Part shown: in pieces, positions 42,366 through 51,592 of the stretch | How positions within the stretch are numbered: position 1 is the first letter of the stretch | How the letters are laid out: each line of letters starts with the position of its first letter | DNA from: JBFAPK01 sp040676675 | Lineage (GTDB): Bacteria > Actinomycetota > Actinomycetes > Mycobacteriales > Micromonosporaceae | Reading direction: 5' to 3' | Assembly: GCF_040676675.1 (NCBI RefSeq) | Contig: NZ_JBFAPK010000026.1 | Coordinates: 58,100-122,099, forward strand | DNA: 64,000 nucleotides | The notes under the pieces: generated by a model | Databases searched by the model: none | Seen by the model: the letters and a program-made list of their open reading frames with translations, nothing else | Told to the model about the DNA's origin: nothing | Made by a program: the position numbers and the translations under genes

Positions 42366-43646
42366 TCACGGCCCCGCGGCGGCGGGTGTCACCAGTGCGC
42401 CGCCGGGTCCGGTGGCCGCCGCGCGGTCGACGGCCCGCTTCAGCAGCACCGCCTCGAAGTGGCTCATCGGACCCGTGACCAGCGCGAACTGCGTACCGAA
42501 AGGCTCGACGCGCAGGCCCGGGGCGGCCGGTACCGCGTCCCGTACCCGGGCCAGGCCGCGCTCGGCGCCCGCCCGCCGGTCGTACACGGCGATCCGGAGG
42601 CGGTGGGTGCCGGCGCCGAAGGCGAACAGCTCCGGGAAGCGCTTGCGGGCCTGCGCCTCCGGCAGCTTCTTCGAGGTCCACCGCTCCTTGCCCGGCAGCG
42701 CCGCGGCCAGCCGCCGTACCTCGGCCGGGCTCTCCACCACCTCGATGGCGGCGAAGAACTCCGTCAGCCGGTCGACGAAGCGCTGACGGACGGCGGCGGC
42801 GTCGGCGCCCGCGTTGACGAACGCGCCGTGCAGCCGGAAGAACTGCACGCCCAACTGGTTGGAGGCCAGGTCCTCGTAGGACCACGCGGACATGGCGTTG
42901 TCCAGGATCAGCTTGGCCAGTTGGCGCTCGTCGAAGCCCTTGACCAGCGCCTTTTCCTGGCCCGACAGGACCATGTCCATGCCGAGGGCGATCGCGATGA
43001 ACAGGCTCTCCCGGTAGTGCAGGAAGTCGTCGGCGTTGATCAGGTTCGCCTTCAGCAGCTCCGAGTAGATGGTCGGGTCCTCGTCGTCCGGGCCGATCAG
43101 GTCGCGTACCCGCTGCTGCTTCTGCTCGATCGAGAGGCCCTTGTCCGTCGCGCCCTGCGAGCCGAGCTCCTCGGCGAACTGGATGTGCGCGAAGAAGTGC
43201 TGGGCGTCGATCCAGCCGTACACCCGGGAGAAGATGTACCGGGCGTGGCTGCTCTCCACCTCGTCCTCGACCTTGTCCGGCTCCACGAAGTGCCGGCGGA
43301 ACAGCGACTCCCACTCCTGCCGGGCCAGCGACCCGGCGGTGACCTTGCCGGTGCCCGGGGTGGCGGTCTGGCCTCGGAGGTCCGCGATCGCGGCGGAGCC
43401 GGTGGCCGCGCGCGGCCTGGTCGGCTCGCGCTGGACCACGGGCGCCGGCTGCCGGGCCGCGAGCAGGCGCTGGACGGCCGCGTTGCCGCACGCGCGCTGC
43501 AGCCGCGCCAGGACGACCGGTTGGAAGGCGTTCCCGGTCGGCGGGAGCTGCCGGACGCCGTCGGCGTCGAGCGGGCGGGCAGCCTTGGCTTTCGGCGCCG
43601 GCGGTGACGGCCCGGCGCCGCTGCGGTCTGCCCGACTGGTGCCCAT
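42366..43646 (-). CDS. Orphan eCIS-type protein with LQRxxGNxAVxxLL motif
   Basis: 426 aa from ATG 43646; the upstream extension is low complexity. Residues of about 46-73 read LARLQRACGNAAVQRLLAAR...VVQRE, the signature found in proteins linked to extracellular contractile injection systems (DUF4157-type cargo and accessory proteins). The remainder (about 100-426) is a helical domain followed by an alpha/beta C-terminal part with no recognised enzyme motif. No sheath, tube or baseplate genes are in the window, so if it is cargo its machine is elsewhere. It could also be a free-standing adhesin or toxin; function is unknown. Confidence 0.7.
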   Translation of the reverse strand: MGTSRADRSGAGPSPPAPKAKAARPLDADGVRQLPPTGNAFQPVVLARLQRACGNAAVQRLLAARQPAPVVQREPTRPRAATGSAAIADLRGQTATPGTGKVTAGSLARQEWESLFRRHFVEPDKVEDEVESSHARYIFSRVYGWIDAQHFFAHIQFAEELGSQGATDKGLSIEQKQQRVRDLIGPDDEDPTIYSELLKANLINADDFLHYRESLFIAIALGMDMVLSGQEKALVKGFDERQLAKLILDNAMSAWSYEDLASNQLGVQFFRLHGAFVNAGADAAAVRQRFVDRLTEFFAAIEVVESPAEVRRLAAALPGKERWTSKKLPEAQARKRFPELFAFGAGTHRLRIAVYDRRAGAERGLARVRDAVPAAPGLRVEPFGTQFALVTGPMSHFEAVLLKRAVDRAAATGPGGALVTPAAAGP

Positions 43647-43943
43647 GACACCTCGATGGTCCGCCGCGCACCGGCCCGGCGGGCAGGCGGAGCGGTACGG
43701 CCGATGGGGCACGAGTGGCTGCCCGGAAGGGCCGAGCGGGGCGTGGCCCAGGGGCGCGCCGTCGGGTCCGCGGTAGCCGGCGCACAAGAATCGGCATGTC
43801 CACGGAGGAGCCACATCGGGCGCGCGGTGTCATTTACTCCCGTAGTGAGTAGATTTCCAATCGGGAATGATCGGTATCGAAGGTGCGGACCGCCACCACA
43901 GTGCGGTCACCGAAGCATTCCCGGATGAGAGAGAGGATTTACC
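43647..43943. other. Divergent intergenic region without gene
   Basis: No gene seen. The right half (43825-43940) drops in GC content and probably holds the promoter of the serine-hydrolase gene. Confidence 0.5.
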
Positions 43944-45386
43944 TTGCGTATTCGGAAGGCCGGGCTGACCACGGCCACCGTGGTCCTGGGCATGCTGATG
44001 GCGTCGACGGGAGCGTCCGCCCAGGCTCCCGCGGAGACACCCGTCGAGCAGCCCGAGTCGTACCGCGGCCTGCCCGTCGCCGAGTATCTGCGGCAGACCA
44101 TGGACGCGCTGAAGTTCCAGCAGGTCATCGACCTGGCCCCGGTGACCTCGGCGGCGTCCGGTGTGACGGCCGCCGGTGTGGACAAGGACGCGACAGCCCA
44201 CTCGGAGCGCGTCCGGCGGTACGCCGCCACCACGGCCGAGCCGCAGCCGATCTCGCAACAGCCGCAGATCGACGCCACGGTCCTGGAACTCGACGCCGCG
44301 GGGCGCATCGTCTCCTCCGGAACCGTGCTGATGAGCCCCCAGTACGCGCACGGCGTGGTCGTCCCGGTCGACGCGAACCATCACACGACGGCGGTGCGCT
44401 ACCGCCAGTGGGACGACGCGGGCTGGTACACCAACCACGCCCAGGGCACGATCGACATCGTGCCGGGCCGGGAGAACGCGCCGCTGGACTTCATGTCGCC
44501 CTACCCGGCCTCGGTGCTCAAGCTGATGGTGACGTTCGGGGTGCTGCACCTGGTCGACCAGGGTGTGGTCGGGCTGGACGACACCTACGACTACCGGCCC
44601 ACCACCATCAGCTCCCTGTGTGGCGACGCGAGCAGCAACACCATCCGCGGGTACATCGACGCCTCCCTGACGGTCTCGTCGAACGCCGCGAGCTGCGCGC
44701 TGATCAAACTGCTCTGGGACCACGACGCGGTGACCTGGCTCAACCAGAGGTTCCAGGATCTCGGCCTGGAGACCCTGCGGCTCGCCGAGACCAACCCCGC
44801 CAACGGCGGGCACTGGGACAACCCCATCACCATGACGTCGCTCGACACCGCGAAGCTGCTGCTGTTGATCAATGGTGGCTCCGGAACGCTGTGGACGACT
44901 CCCGCCGGCATTCCGGTGACGGCGGCCTCGGCGCTCAGTGACTCCTCTCGGCGGTTCTTCGCCGCCAAGCTGGGCGAGCAGGGCTGGAACTGGATGCTGT
45001 CGACCACGAACTACTGCGGGCGTGGCTACCCGGCACCCGGCATACCGCAGGTGACGGCCGGACGGTGGATCGCGGCGGACGGCACGATGACGGTGGCCGG
45101 CAACTACTTCGGGCGGGACGTGCGGCCCTGCAATCAGGCCGCGCAGGTGACCTTCCAGCACAAGACCGGCTGGGTCGGCAACTCCGGTTCCGACGCCGGC
45201 ATCGTGCGGTCGCTGCCCGGCAAGCCGTACCGGCACTACATCATCGCGGTCTTCTCGAACCTCGGTGACCAGTACCAGGACCCGCAGCGCCCGGCGACCC
45301 CGACCGGCGTCGTCCCGGTCGAGTACACCCAGAAGCTGGCCCAGCTCGGCCAGGCGATCGACCGGTACGAGGCCGCGCGGCCGTAG
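43944..45386 (+). CDS. Secreted beta-lactamase-related serine hydrolase
   Basis: 480 aa from TTG 43944 (AGAGAGGA upstream). A signal peptide (TTATVVLGMLMASTGASAQA) is followed by a long 150-residue N-terminal region, then the penicillin-recognising fold: the SxxK nucleophile in PASVLKLMV, an SxN-like motif in SSNAASCAL, and the KTG triad in HKTGWVGN. This is the class A beta-lactamase/D-Ala-D-Ala carboxypeptidase superfamily. There is no obvious Glu166-type omega loop, so a peptidase or esterase is as likely as a lactamase. A hairpin terminator follows. Confidence 0.85.
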   Translation: MRIRKAGLTTATVVLGMLMASTGASAQAPAETPVEQPESYRGLPVAEYLRQTMDALKFQQVIDLAPVTSAASGVTAAGVDKDATAHSERVRRYAATTAEPQPISQQPQIDATVLELDAAGRIVSSGTVLMSPQYAHGVVVPVDANHHTTAVRYRQWDDAGWYTNHAQGTIDIVPGRENAPLDFMSPYPASVLKLMVTFGVLHLVDQGVVGLDDTYDYRPTTISSLCGDASSNTIRGYIDASLTVSSNAASCALIKLLWDHDAVTWLNQRFQDLGLETLRLAETNPANGGHWDNPITMTSLDTAKLLLLINGGSGTLWTTPAGIPVTAASALSDSSRRFFAAKLGEQGWNWMLSTTNYCGRGYPAPGIPQVTAGRWIAADGTMTVAGNYFGRDVRPCNQAAQVTFQHKTGWVGNSGSDAGIVRSLPGKPYRHYIIAVFSNLGDQYQDPQRPATPTGVVPVEYTQKLAQLGQAIDRYEAARP

Positions 45387-45444
45387 TCCGGCGCGATGAC
45401 CAGGCGCGGGGCGGACCGGTAACGGGGCTGTCCGGCGGTACGAA

Positions 45445-45479
45445 CCACGGCGCGGGCGACGGGTCGCCCCGCGCCGTGG
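45445..45479. terminator. Hairpin terminator after serine hydrolase
   Basis: Stem CCACGGCGCGGGCGAC pairs with GTCGCCCCGCGCCGTGG with one bulged C, loop GG. It lies 60 bp past the stop at 45386. Confidence 0.7.
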
Positions 45480-45671
45480 CGCTGGTCGCGGCGGCCGGGA
45501 CAGCGGGTCGGCCGCGGTCCGGACGGGCACACCGGCCCGGGACCGCGGCACGGCCTCGGCCGCGACCGCCGAGGACGGGCAGCGCGTCCGGCCCTCCTCC
45601 CGGTGCCCGGGCCCCCGACCGATGCCGCCGATCCCGCCCCTCGCCGGGGGATCCGCCGATAGCATCGGGGC

Positions 45672-46427
45672 ATGTTCGGTCGCGCGTACGGGGTGGCGCG
45701 ATCCCTGGTGATGTACCACGGCGTACCGGGCCAGCACCGGCGGATGCTGCGGTTCTACCGGGAGTTCCTGGGCCCGGGTGACCTCGGGTTCGACATCGGC
45801 GCCCACGTCGGCAGCCGGGTCCGCGCCTGGCGCCGGCTGGGGAGCAGGGTGATCGCGGTCGAGCCGCAGCCGGACTGCCTGCGCGTGCTGCGCCTGTTCT
45901 TCGGGCGGGACGAGAACGTCACCCTCGTACCGACGGCCGTCGGCGCCCGGGCCGGCCGCGCCCGGTTGGCGCTCTCCAGCGCGACGCCGACCGTCTCGTC
46001 GATGTCCCGGGACTGGATCGACTCGGTCGTCGCCGACCGGCGGTTCGCCCGCATCCGCTGGGACCGCTCGGTCGAGGTGCCGGTGACGACCCTCGACGAC
46101 CTGATCGCGACGTACGGCACGCCGGTCTTCTGCAAGATCGACGTGGAGGGCTTCGAGACCGAGGTGCTCGAAGGGCTCACCGAGCCGCTGCGCGCGCTCT
46201 CCTTCGAGTACCTGCCGCCGGCGCACGACGCCGCGCTCACCGCGCTCGACCTCGTGGAACGGCTCGGCACGACGGCCGGGGGATACCAGTACAACTACTC
46301 GCCGATCGAGACGATGCGCTTCGCCAGCGAGCGTTGGCTCGACGCCGGCGAGCTGGTACGACTGCTCGATCGGTTCCGGCCGCTGGGCCGTTCGGGCGAC
46401 GTCTACGCCCGCACCCGCCGGGCCTGA
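45672..46427 (+). CDS. FkbM-family methyltransferase
   Basis: 251 aa. SAM-binding motif DLGFDIGAHVGSRVRAWRRLG, acidic ribose contact VIAVEPQPDCLRVL, and the family hallmark FCKIDVEGFETEVLEGL are all present. FkbM enzymes O-methylate hydroxyls on polyketides and sugars. It stands alone with no biosynthetic partners next to it, so the substrate is unknown. The ATG start is at 45672; no strong Shine-Dalgarno is seen. Confidence 0.92.
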   Translation: MFGRAYGVARSLVMYHGVPGQHRRMLRFYREFLGPGDLGFDIGAHVGSRVRAWRRLGSRVIAVEPQPDCLRVLRLFFGRDENVTLVPTAVGARAGRARLALSSATPTVSSMSRDWIDSVVADRRFARIRWDRSVEVPVTTLDDLIATYGTPVFCKIDVEGFETEVLEGLTEPLRALSFEYLPPAHDAALTALDLVERLGTTAGGYQYNYSPIETMRFASERWLDAGELVRLLDRFRPLGRSGDVYARTRRA

Positions 46428-46503
46428 CGCGGGTCTGGGAGCGGGCGCCGGAGCACGTACCGGGGTGCGTCGGCGGGTGCGGATCGGCGGGTGCGCGGGC
46501 GGG

Positions 46504-47187
46504 TCAGGCGACCTCGGCCCGGAGACCGCCCAGCTCGACCGTGGTCGGAAGGTCGAGGGTGTGGGCGGCGCGGCTGGCCTTCGCCGTGAGGTAGGCGGCG
46601 TTGGCGGGGGAGAGGTGCACGGCGGTCGGTACCCGGTCGGTCAGGGTCACCCCGAGCCGCGCGAGCTGTTCCGCCTTGTCCGGGTTGTTGGTCAGCAGGG
46701 CGGCCCGTCGTACCCCGAGGGCGTGCAGCATCTGCGCGGCGGCCGTGTAGTCGCGCTCGTCCTCGGCCCGGCCGAGCGCCAGGTTCGCCTCGTACGTGTC
46801 CAGGCCGCCGTCCTGGAGCGCGTACGCGTCGAGCTTGCGGTACAGGCCGATGCCGCGCCCCTCCTGGCGCAGGTACAGCAGGAGGCCGCCGGCGCGGGCG
46901 ATGCGCTCGACCGCCTCCCGCAGCTGCGGCCCGCAGTCGCACCGCTGGCTGCCGAAGACGTCCCCGGTCAGGCACTCGCTGTGCGGGCGCACCAGCGGCG
47001 GTACCGTCTCACCGCGCCGCCGGTCGAGCGGCCCGGCCCAGGCACCCAACCCGAACGCGAGATGCTCCCGGCCGTCCACCAGCCCGTCGAACGAGAAGAC
47101 CCGGGCGGTCGTGACATATCCGTCCGGAAATCTGATCGGTACGCTCACCTGCGTCCGGACCGTCGCGACCGGCAGGCACTCCGCCAT
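46504..47187 (-). CDS. ribA: GTP cyclohydrolase II
   Basis: 227 aa from ATG 47187 (AAGGAGGGGATCG upstream, strong). The zinc site HSECLTGDVFGSQRCDCG is intact (three Cys), and the catalytic loop LRQEGRGIGL and LLTNNPDKAEQLARLGV are conserved. It opens GTP to the diaminopyrimidine precursor of riboflavin. It is not fused to DHBP synthase (RibB) and no other rib gene is adjacent, so it is probably a second, stand-alone copy serving riboflavin or a deazapurine/specialised pathway (inference). Confidence 0.93.
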   Translation of the reverse strand: MAECLPVATVRTQVSVPIRFPDGYVTTARVFSFDGLVDGREHLAFGLGAWAGPLDRRRGETVPPLVRPHSECLTGDVFGSQRCDCGPQLREAVERIARAGGLLLYLRQEGRGIGLYRKLDAYALQDGGLDTYEANLALGRAEDERDYTAAAQMLHALGVRRAALLTNNPDKAEQLARLGVTLTDRVPTAVHLSPANAAYLTAKASRAAHTLDLPTTVELGGLRAEVA

Positions 47188-47361
47188 CGATCCCCTCCTT
47201 CGGCCGGCCGGGCCAGCCCGCGGTATGTGATCGACTTCGCGTTCAGCCTATCGGCCCGGGTCTGCTCTCCCCGGCCAGTCGTCGAGATTGCCGGCGACGG
47301 CGGCCCGCCGCCGGCCTGGCCCCCGCTCGCCGGATTCCCCGCTCGCCGGGCGCCCGAGCGC

Positions 47362-48174
47362 CTACGGCTTCCGGGCCACCGCGCCGTATCCGTCGACCGG
47401 CGCGACCTCTGCGGCGTCGGCCTCGGGCCGCCATCTCGAGATGGACACCACGCCCGGGTCGAGGATCTCCAGCCCCTCGAAGCAGCCGCGGATCTGCTCC
47501 GGGCTGCGCAGCACGTACGGGACCGCGCCGGTGTCGTCGTAGCCCTGCTGGGCCGCGTCGAACCCCTCGCTGGTGTTGGTGCTGTCCCAGAGCACCAGGT
47601 AGCTGCCGGCGGGTACGGCCGCCATCACCCGGGACACGATCGACCGCACCTCGTCGTAGTCCGCCACGTGCCCGAGCACGCCCATGAACATCACCGCGAT
47701 CGGCTGGGTGAAGTTCAGGATGTTCCGGGCGTCGGCCACGATCTGGTCGGGGTCGTGGAAGTCGCCGTCCACGTAGCCGGTGACCCCCTCCGCGGTGGTG
47801 TTGGTCAGCAGGACTCGGGCGTGCGTCAGCACCATCGGGTCGTTGTCGACGTACACGATCCGGGACTCCGGGGCGATCCGCTGGGCGACCTGATGAGTGT
47901 TCTCCATCGTCGGCAGCCCGGTGCCGATGTCGAGGAAGTTGCGCACGCCCGCGTCGGCCGCCAGGTGGCGGACCGCCCGGATCAGGAACCGCCGGGACTG
48001 CTTGGCCAGGGGGACGATGCCGGGGAACTGCGCGATGTAGGCGTCTCCGGCGGCGCGGTCCGCGGCGAAGTTGTCCTTGCCGCCCATCCAGTAGTTCCAG
48101 ATCCGGGCGGAGTGCGGCACGCCGGTGTCGAGCTTGTTCGCGCGCCGGTCGGCGGTTGCCGGATCCTGCGTCAC
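47362..48174 (-). CDS. DUF574-type SAM-dependent methyltransferase
   Basis: 270 aa from GTG 48174 (GGGAGGCC upstream). The family signatures are complete: GVPHSARIWNYWMGGKDNFAADRAAGD at the N terminus, NFLDIGTGLPTMENTHQVAQ for SAM binding, IVYVDNDPMVLTHARVLL and FMGVLGHV. This family is highly expanded in actinomycetes and is often paired with an HTH/DUF397 gene; here it stands alone. Substrate unknown. Confidence 0.92.
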   Translation of the reverse strand: MTQDPATADRRANKLDTGVPHSARIWNYWMGGKDNFAADRAAGDAYIAQFPGIVPLAKQSRRFLIRAVRHLAADAGVRNFLDIGTGLPTMENTHQVAQRIAPESRIVYVDNDPMVLTHARVLLTNTTAEGVTGYVDGDFHDPDQIVADARNILNFTQPIAVMFMGVLGHVADYDEVRSIVSRVMAAVPAGSYLVLWDSTNTSEGFDAAQQGYDDTGAVPYVLRSPEQIRGCFEGLEILDPGVVSISRWRPEADAAEVAPVDGYGAVARKP

Positions 48175-48364
48175 GGGGCCTCCCTCGGGGTACGGGGTGA
48201 CGGATAGACCCCTGTCACCGTAGCCAACGGGATGCCCGGCCGTGCGCCCGGGCCGCTCCGCCGCCCCACCGTGCGTCCGCCGTGCTGTCCACTTCTGCGG
48301 GTGCCGGGACGCGCCGTGGCTGGTGGGCTGGCGGGGGAGTCTCCCACCTTCGAAAGAGGCGTCG

Positions 48365-49339
48365 ATGAACTCGCAGAGATCCCGTACCTTCGCCCTGGTC
48401 GCGGCCGTGGTGACGCTGCTGGGCGCGGCCGTCTCCGGCGCGGCGCCGGCGGCCGCCGCCACGGGCGCCCCGGCCGGAATGCACCGGTTCGTGGTGTCGA
48501 TCGGTGAGGCCAAGGCCAGCGTACGCACCAACTGGGTGCGGCTGGGTCTGTACACGTTCGACGACGCGGGGGGCGTCTCGGAGACGCACTGGCACTGGAC
48601 CCAGCGCAAGCGGGTGACCCGCAGTTCCACCGGGGTCTCCGCGTCCGGCTGCGAGGCGCGCAACTGCGTGGTGAAGACCGGCAACGGTTTCCAGTCGACC
48701 AGCGCGCCGGAGAGCCTGCACGGCACGTACACGGTGGTCGACTCGGTCCTGCGGATCACCTGGGACGGCACCACCGGCTGGGAGGAGTGGACCGTCGGCG
48801 AGCCGCTGCCGGGCAAGCTCGCCAAGCTCACGTACCGCGGCAACTCGTTCGGCGCCACCCACGGCTTCGGCTACGGCAGCGACGCGGCGTGGAGCACCCG
48901 GGCGTCGAGCGAGCAGATCGCCACCGCGAACTGGGCCGGCATGATCCACACGTACTACGTCTGGGCCACCGACAGCAACGGCACCCCGTACGTCGACCAG
49001 GGCGACGGCGGCCGGTTCTGGAACCTGGACTGGCGCCCCTGCGCGGGCGGTCGCTGCCTCGGCGGTACGACCAGCGCCAACCAGTACTACCTGTCGCGCC
49101 CGAACACCACCTCCGCCGACCGGCGGGACACCCTCTGGTACTGGCGGACCGCCAACGCCGACGCCCGCGGCGAGTACTGCTACACCGGCAACTCCCACGT
49201 GAAGCCGATGCTGGAGATCATCGACAACGACGGCGTGCTGCACGGGTGGGTCGGCGTCGAGGCGTCCATCAACCAGTCCGTTCCGGAGCAGGGCACCAGC
49301 GCCGACGACATCGGACTGTTCCGGATCAGCGACGTCTGA
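48365..49339 (+). CDS. Secreted protein of unknown function
   Basis: 324 aa from ATG 48365 (CGAAAGAGG upstream). A Sec signal peptide (TFALVAAVVTLLGAAVSGAAPAAA) is followed by a Trp/Tyr/Gly-rich, beta-type domain with six or so cysteines (SGCEARNCVV, RPCAGGRCLGG, EYCYTG) suited to disulfides. The aromatic-rich pattern (HWHWTQRK, WNLDWRPC) recalls carbohydrate-binding secreted proteins but I do not recognise a family. A terminator follows. Confidence 0.75.
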   Translation: MNSQRSRTFALVAAVVTLLGAAVSGAAPAAAATGAPAGMHRFVVSIGEAKASVRTNWVRLGLYTFDDAGGVSETHWHWTQRKRVTRSSTGVSASGCEARNCVVKTGNGFQSTSAPESLHGTYTVVDSVLRITWDGTTGWEEWTVGEPLPGKLAKLTYRGNSFGATHGFGYGSDAAWSTRASSEQIATANWAGMIHTYYVWATDSNGTPYVDQGDGGRFWNLDWRPCAGGRCLGGTTSANQYYLSRPNTTSADRRDTLWYWRTANADARGEYCYTGNSHVKPMLEIIDNDGVLHGWVGVEASINQSVPEQGTSADDIGLFRISDV

Positions 49340-49368
49340 GGCGGGCGGATCTCGGCCGAGCGGGGCCG

Positions 49369-49400
49369 GGCCGGGGTGCGGCGCGGGCCACACCCCGGCC
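49369..49400. terminator. Bidirectional hairpin between convergent secreted-protein genes
   Basis: 10-bp stem GGCCGGGGTG/CACCCCGGCC with a 12-nt loop, between genes ending at 49339 and 49413. Confidence 0.65.
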
Positions 49401-49412
49401 ACGGGATGTCGG

Positions 49413-50081
49413 TCAGTTGACGTAGACAACCGGGCTGCCGGCCTGGCTGGTGTCCCGGACCGGGGAGTACTTCGCGGTGAAGTAGCCGTTGGCGAAGCAG
49501 GTGCCGGGCCCCGAGAACTTGGTGAACTGCTGGCTGGTGAAGGTGATGGAGAGGTCGGTGTTCGAGGCGACGCCCGACACCGTGTTGGTGGCGCTGCGGT
49601 AGACGCAGGTGGTCGTGCCGAGGATGGTGCTCAGCACGATCGTGGTCTGGATGGGCGCCGCCGCCGTCCCGCTGATCGTCACCGCCTTGGTGGCGCTGTC
49701 GACGGTCGTCGCGTACGGCAGGTTGTCCACCGTCACGCTGCGGACCCCCGTGGTACCGAAGACGTTGCTGGTGCAGTTGCCGAACGTCTGCGCGGTGAGG
49801 GTCTCGGTGGCGACGCCCGGCGCCGCCGGGTTGGCCGTGACGGTGGCGGAGAAGCTCGAACTGGAGCAGCGTACGCCGGTGGTGCCGGTGGCGGTCGAGT
49901 AGAAGTTGGCGGTGGTGCCGGCCGCGAGACTGGCGGTGAGGACGTCGTTCACCGCGACGGCGCTACCGCCGGCGCTGCCATGGGTCAGGACGTTGCCCGC
50001 GGCGGCGGCCGGATCGGCCACGACCAGGGTGGCCAGCAGCGTCGGAATCGCCACCAGCGCGAGATAGCCGTACTTTCGCAT
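49413..50081 (-). CDS. Secreted beta-rich Ser/Thr protein, unknown
   Basis: 222 aa from ATG 50081 (GAGGAGAGTGAAGG upstream, strong). A signal peptide (YLALVAIPTLLATLVVADPAAAA) is followed by a Ser/Thr/Val-rich domain with repeated short strands and four cysteines. The composition resembles small Tat/Sec-exported surface proteins of streptomycetes, but no specific family is recognised. Upstream lies a 489-bp gene-free region. Confidence 0.75.
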   Translation of the reverse strand: MRKYGYLALVAIPTLLATLVVADPAAAAGNVLTHGSAGGSAVAVNDVLTASLAAGTTANFYSTATGTTGVRCSSSSFSATVTANPAAPGVATETLTAQTFGNCTSNVFGTTGVRSVTVDNLPYATTVDSATKAVTISGTAAAPIQTTIVLSTILGTTTCVYRSATNTVSGVASNTDLSITFTSQQFTKFSGPGTCFANGYFTAKYSPVRDTSQAGSPVVYVN

Positions 50082-50570
50082 GTGACCTTCACTCTCCTCG
50101 GGAGGCTGATCGGACGTCAGGACGGGACGGTCGGACGGGCGGTCGGTTCGGGGGAATCGGTTCGGTGCGGGTGCTCCCTCCTGTGTCGCGGGCGGAATCG
50201 ACGAATGCGTCACGCGGCACGGATGTCCGGCCGCCGGGCGCACGGATGTCCGGCCGCCGGGCGCGCGGATATCGGCTGCGGGTTCGCGGCGATGGGTGGG
50301 GCGGAGGATTTATGCGGGGCGGATTCCGTCGGATCGGGCGACGCCTCCGCCGGACGGTTCAGCCCAGCGGCCGGGCCGCATCACCCGCCCTGCGCAATCC
50401 TTGGCGCCGTCGGTCATGATGAGGACCATGAGCCCTCCTCCGAGCAGGGAAACTGTCGGGTTCGCGCGCCGTGTTGACGCACCGTAACGGCTCAGAAACA
50501 AACCTGTGGATGTTATAAACCTCTGCGAGTATTGAAGTCAAGCGACGAGGACCGAAGGAGGTCGATATCC
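50082..50570. other. Intergenic region with 23-bp tandem repeat
   Basis: No supportable gene. Two identical 23-bp units (CACGGATGTCCGGCCGCCGG plus GCG) at 50218-50240 and 50241-50263 are followed by a diverged CGCGGATATCGG. An AT-rich block at 50485-50545 (TGTTATAAACCTCTGCGAG) should contain the promoter of the TetR gene. Confidence 0.55.
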
Positions 50571-51320
50571 ATGATCGCCTCTCCCGTGTCTCAACCGGGC
50601 CTGTCTCCGCTGCCCGGCGCCCGCGCGGGCCGCGATCCGGATCGGGCGATCAAGCGAGGTCCGCGTCGCCAGCCCGCGGAGGTCGTCGCCGCGACGCAGC
50701 GGGACCGGCTCTTCGACGGACTGGTGCACACGGTCGCCGCCAAGGGCTACGCCAACGCCCGGGTGAGCGACATCTGCCAGGCCGCGGGGGTGACCCGCCC
50801 CGCGTTCTACGCCCTCTTCGGGGGCAAGGACGACGCCTTCCTCGCCACGTACCGCCACGGCACCGCCGTGCTGCTCCAGCTGATGGAGGGCGCCTACCGG
50901 GAGGCCCCAGGGTGGCGTTCCGGCGTACGGGCCGCGCTGCGCGTCCTGCTCGACGTGCTCGCCAGCGTGCCCGCCTTCGCGACCATGGCCATCGTGGAGA
51001 TCGACGCGGTGGGCGCCGGTGCGCGCGAGGAGCGGGACCGGCTGCTGCGACGGTTCGACCAGTTCTTCGGGGACGCGCCGATGGTTCCCGAGGTCGCCCC
51101 CCGCGACGAGCTGGTCGGCGCGGTCATCGATGGCCTCTACGCCACGATCCGCCGGTACGTGGCGGCGGGCCGGGTCGCCGAGCTGCCGGGTCTGCTGCCC
51201 ATGCTGACCTACTTCACCATGGCGCCGTTCATCGGGCCCGAGGCGGCCGCCGGCGAGAGCGGTACGCCGAGCGGCGCGGTCGGGACGATCAAGGCCCCCT
51301 GCGCGCCGGCCGACCGGTGA
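50571..51320 (+). CDS. TetR-family transcriptional regulator
   Basis: 249 aa from ATG 50571 (GAAGGAGGTCG upstream). HTH: DRLFDGLVHTVAAKGYANARVSDICQAAGVTRPAFYALFGGKDDAFLATY. The C-terminal ligand domain is normal in length. It lies upstream of and co-oriented with the DUF6230/DUF6114 pair, a conserved actinomycete neighbourhood, so it may control them. Confidence 0.9.
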   Translation: MIASPVSQPGLSPLPGARAGRDPDRAIKRGPRRQPAEVVAATQRDRLFDGLVHTVAAKGYANARVSDICQAAGVTRPAFYALFGGKDDAFLATYRHGTAVLLQLMEGAYREAPGWRSGVRAALRVLLDVLASVPAFATMAIVEIDAVGAGAREERDRLLRRFDQFFGDAPMVPEVAPRDELVGAVIDGLYATIRRYVAAGRVAELPGLLPMLTYFTMAPFIGPEAAAGESGTPSGAVGTIKAPCAPADR

Positions 51321-51427
51321 GCCGGCCCGTACCCCACCGCCCGTCGGCATTCCCGATCACAACTCGCCGGGGTTTCTGACTCATTTCGCCGTCCATGGCA
51401 AACAAATGATCTACTTTGGTCAATGGG

Positions 51428-51456
51428 TTGACCGCCTGCTTACCGAGCGGTAACTT
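51428..51456 (+). promoter_or_regulatory. Promoter of the DUF6230 gene
   Basis: TTGACC (51428-51433), exact 17-bp spacer, TAACTT (51451-51456). Predicted start near 51463 leaves a leader of about 130 nt before ATG 51593. Confidence 0.6.
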
Positions 51457-51592
51457 CCAGGCAGTCGTCATTGCGCGCGGATACGGCGCGCGGCCGGCCG
51501 ATGCGTCCGTTCCGGCGCATTCGCCCCGCCCCGCCGTCGCGCGATCCAGCGTGGAGAAATCACCTCCGGTACACGAGACAGGGGGAACCAGG

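Noticed and set aside
43944..45386. Genuine class A beta-lactamase (resistance gene)
   Set aside because: SxxK and KTG are present but no omega-loop Glu was seen and the N-terminal region is very long; the broader serine-hydrolase call is safer.
46504..47260. FMN riboswitch upstream of ribA
   Set aside because: The leader is short with a strong ribosome site and no recognisable RFN helices.
50165..50487. Short open frames in the gap before the TetR gene
   Set aside because: They are Arg/Gly-rich, overlap 23-bp repeats, and lack ribosome sites.
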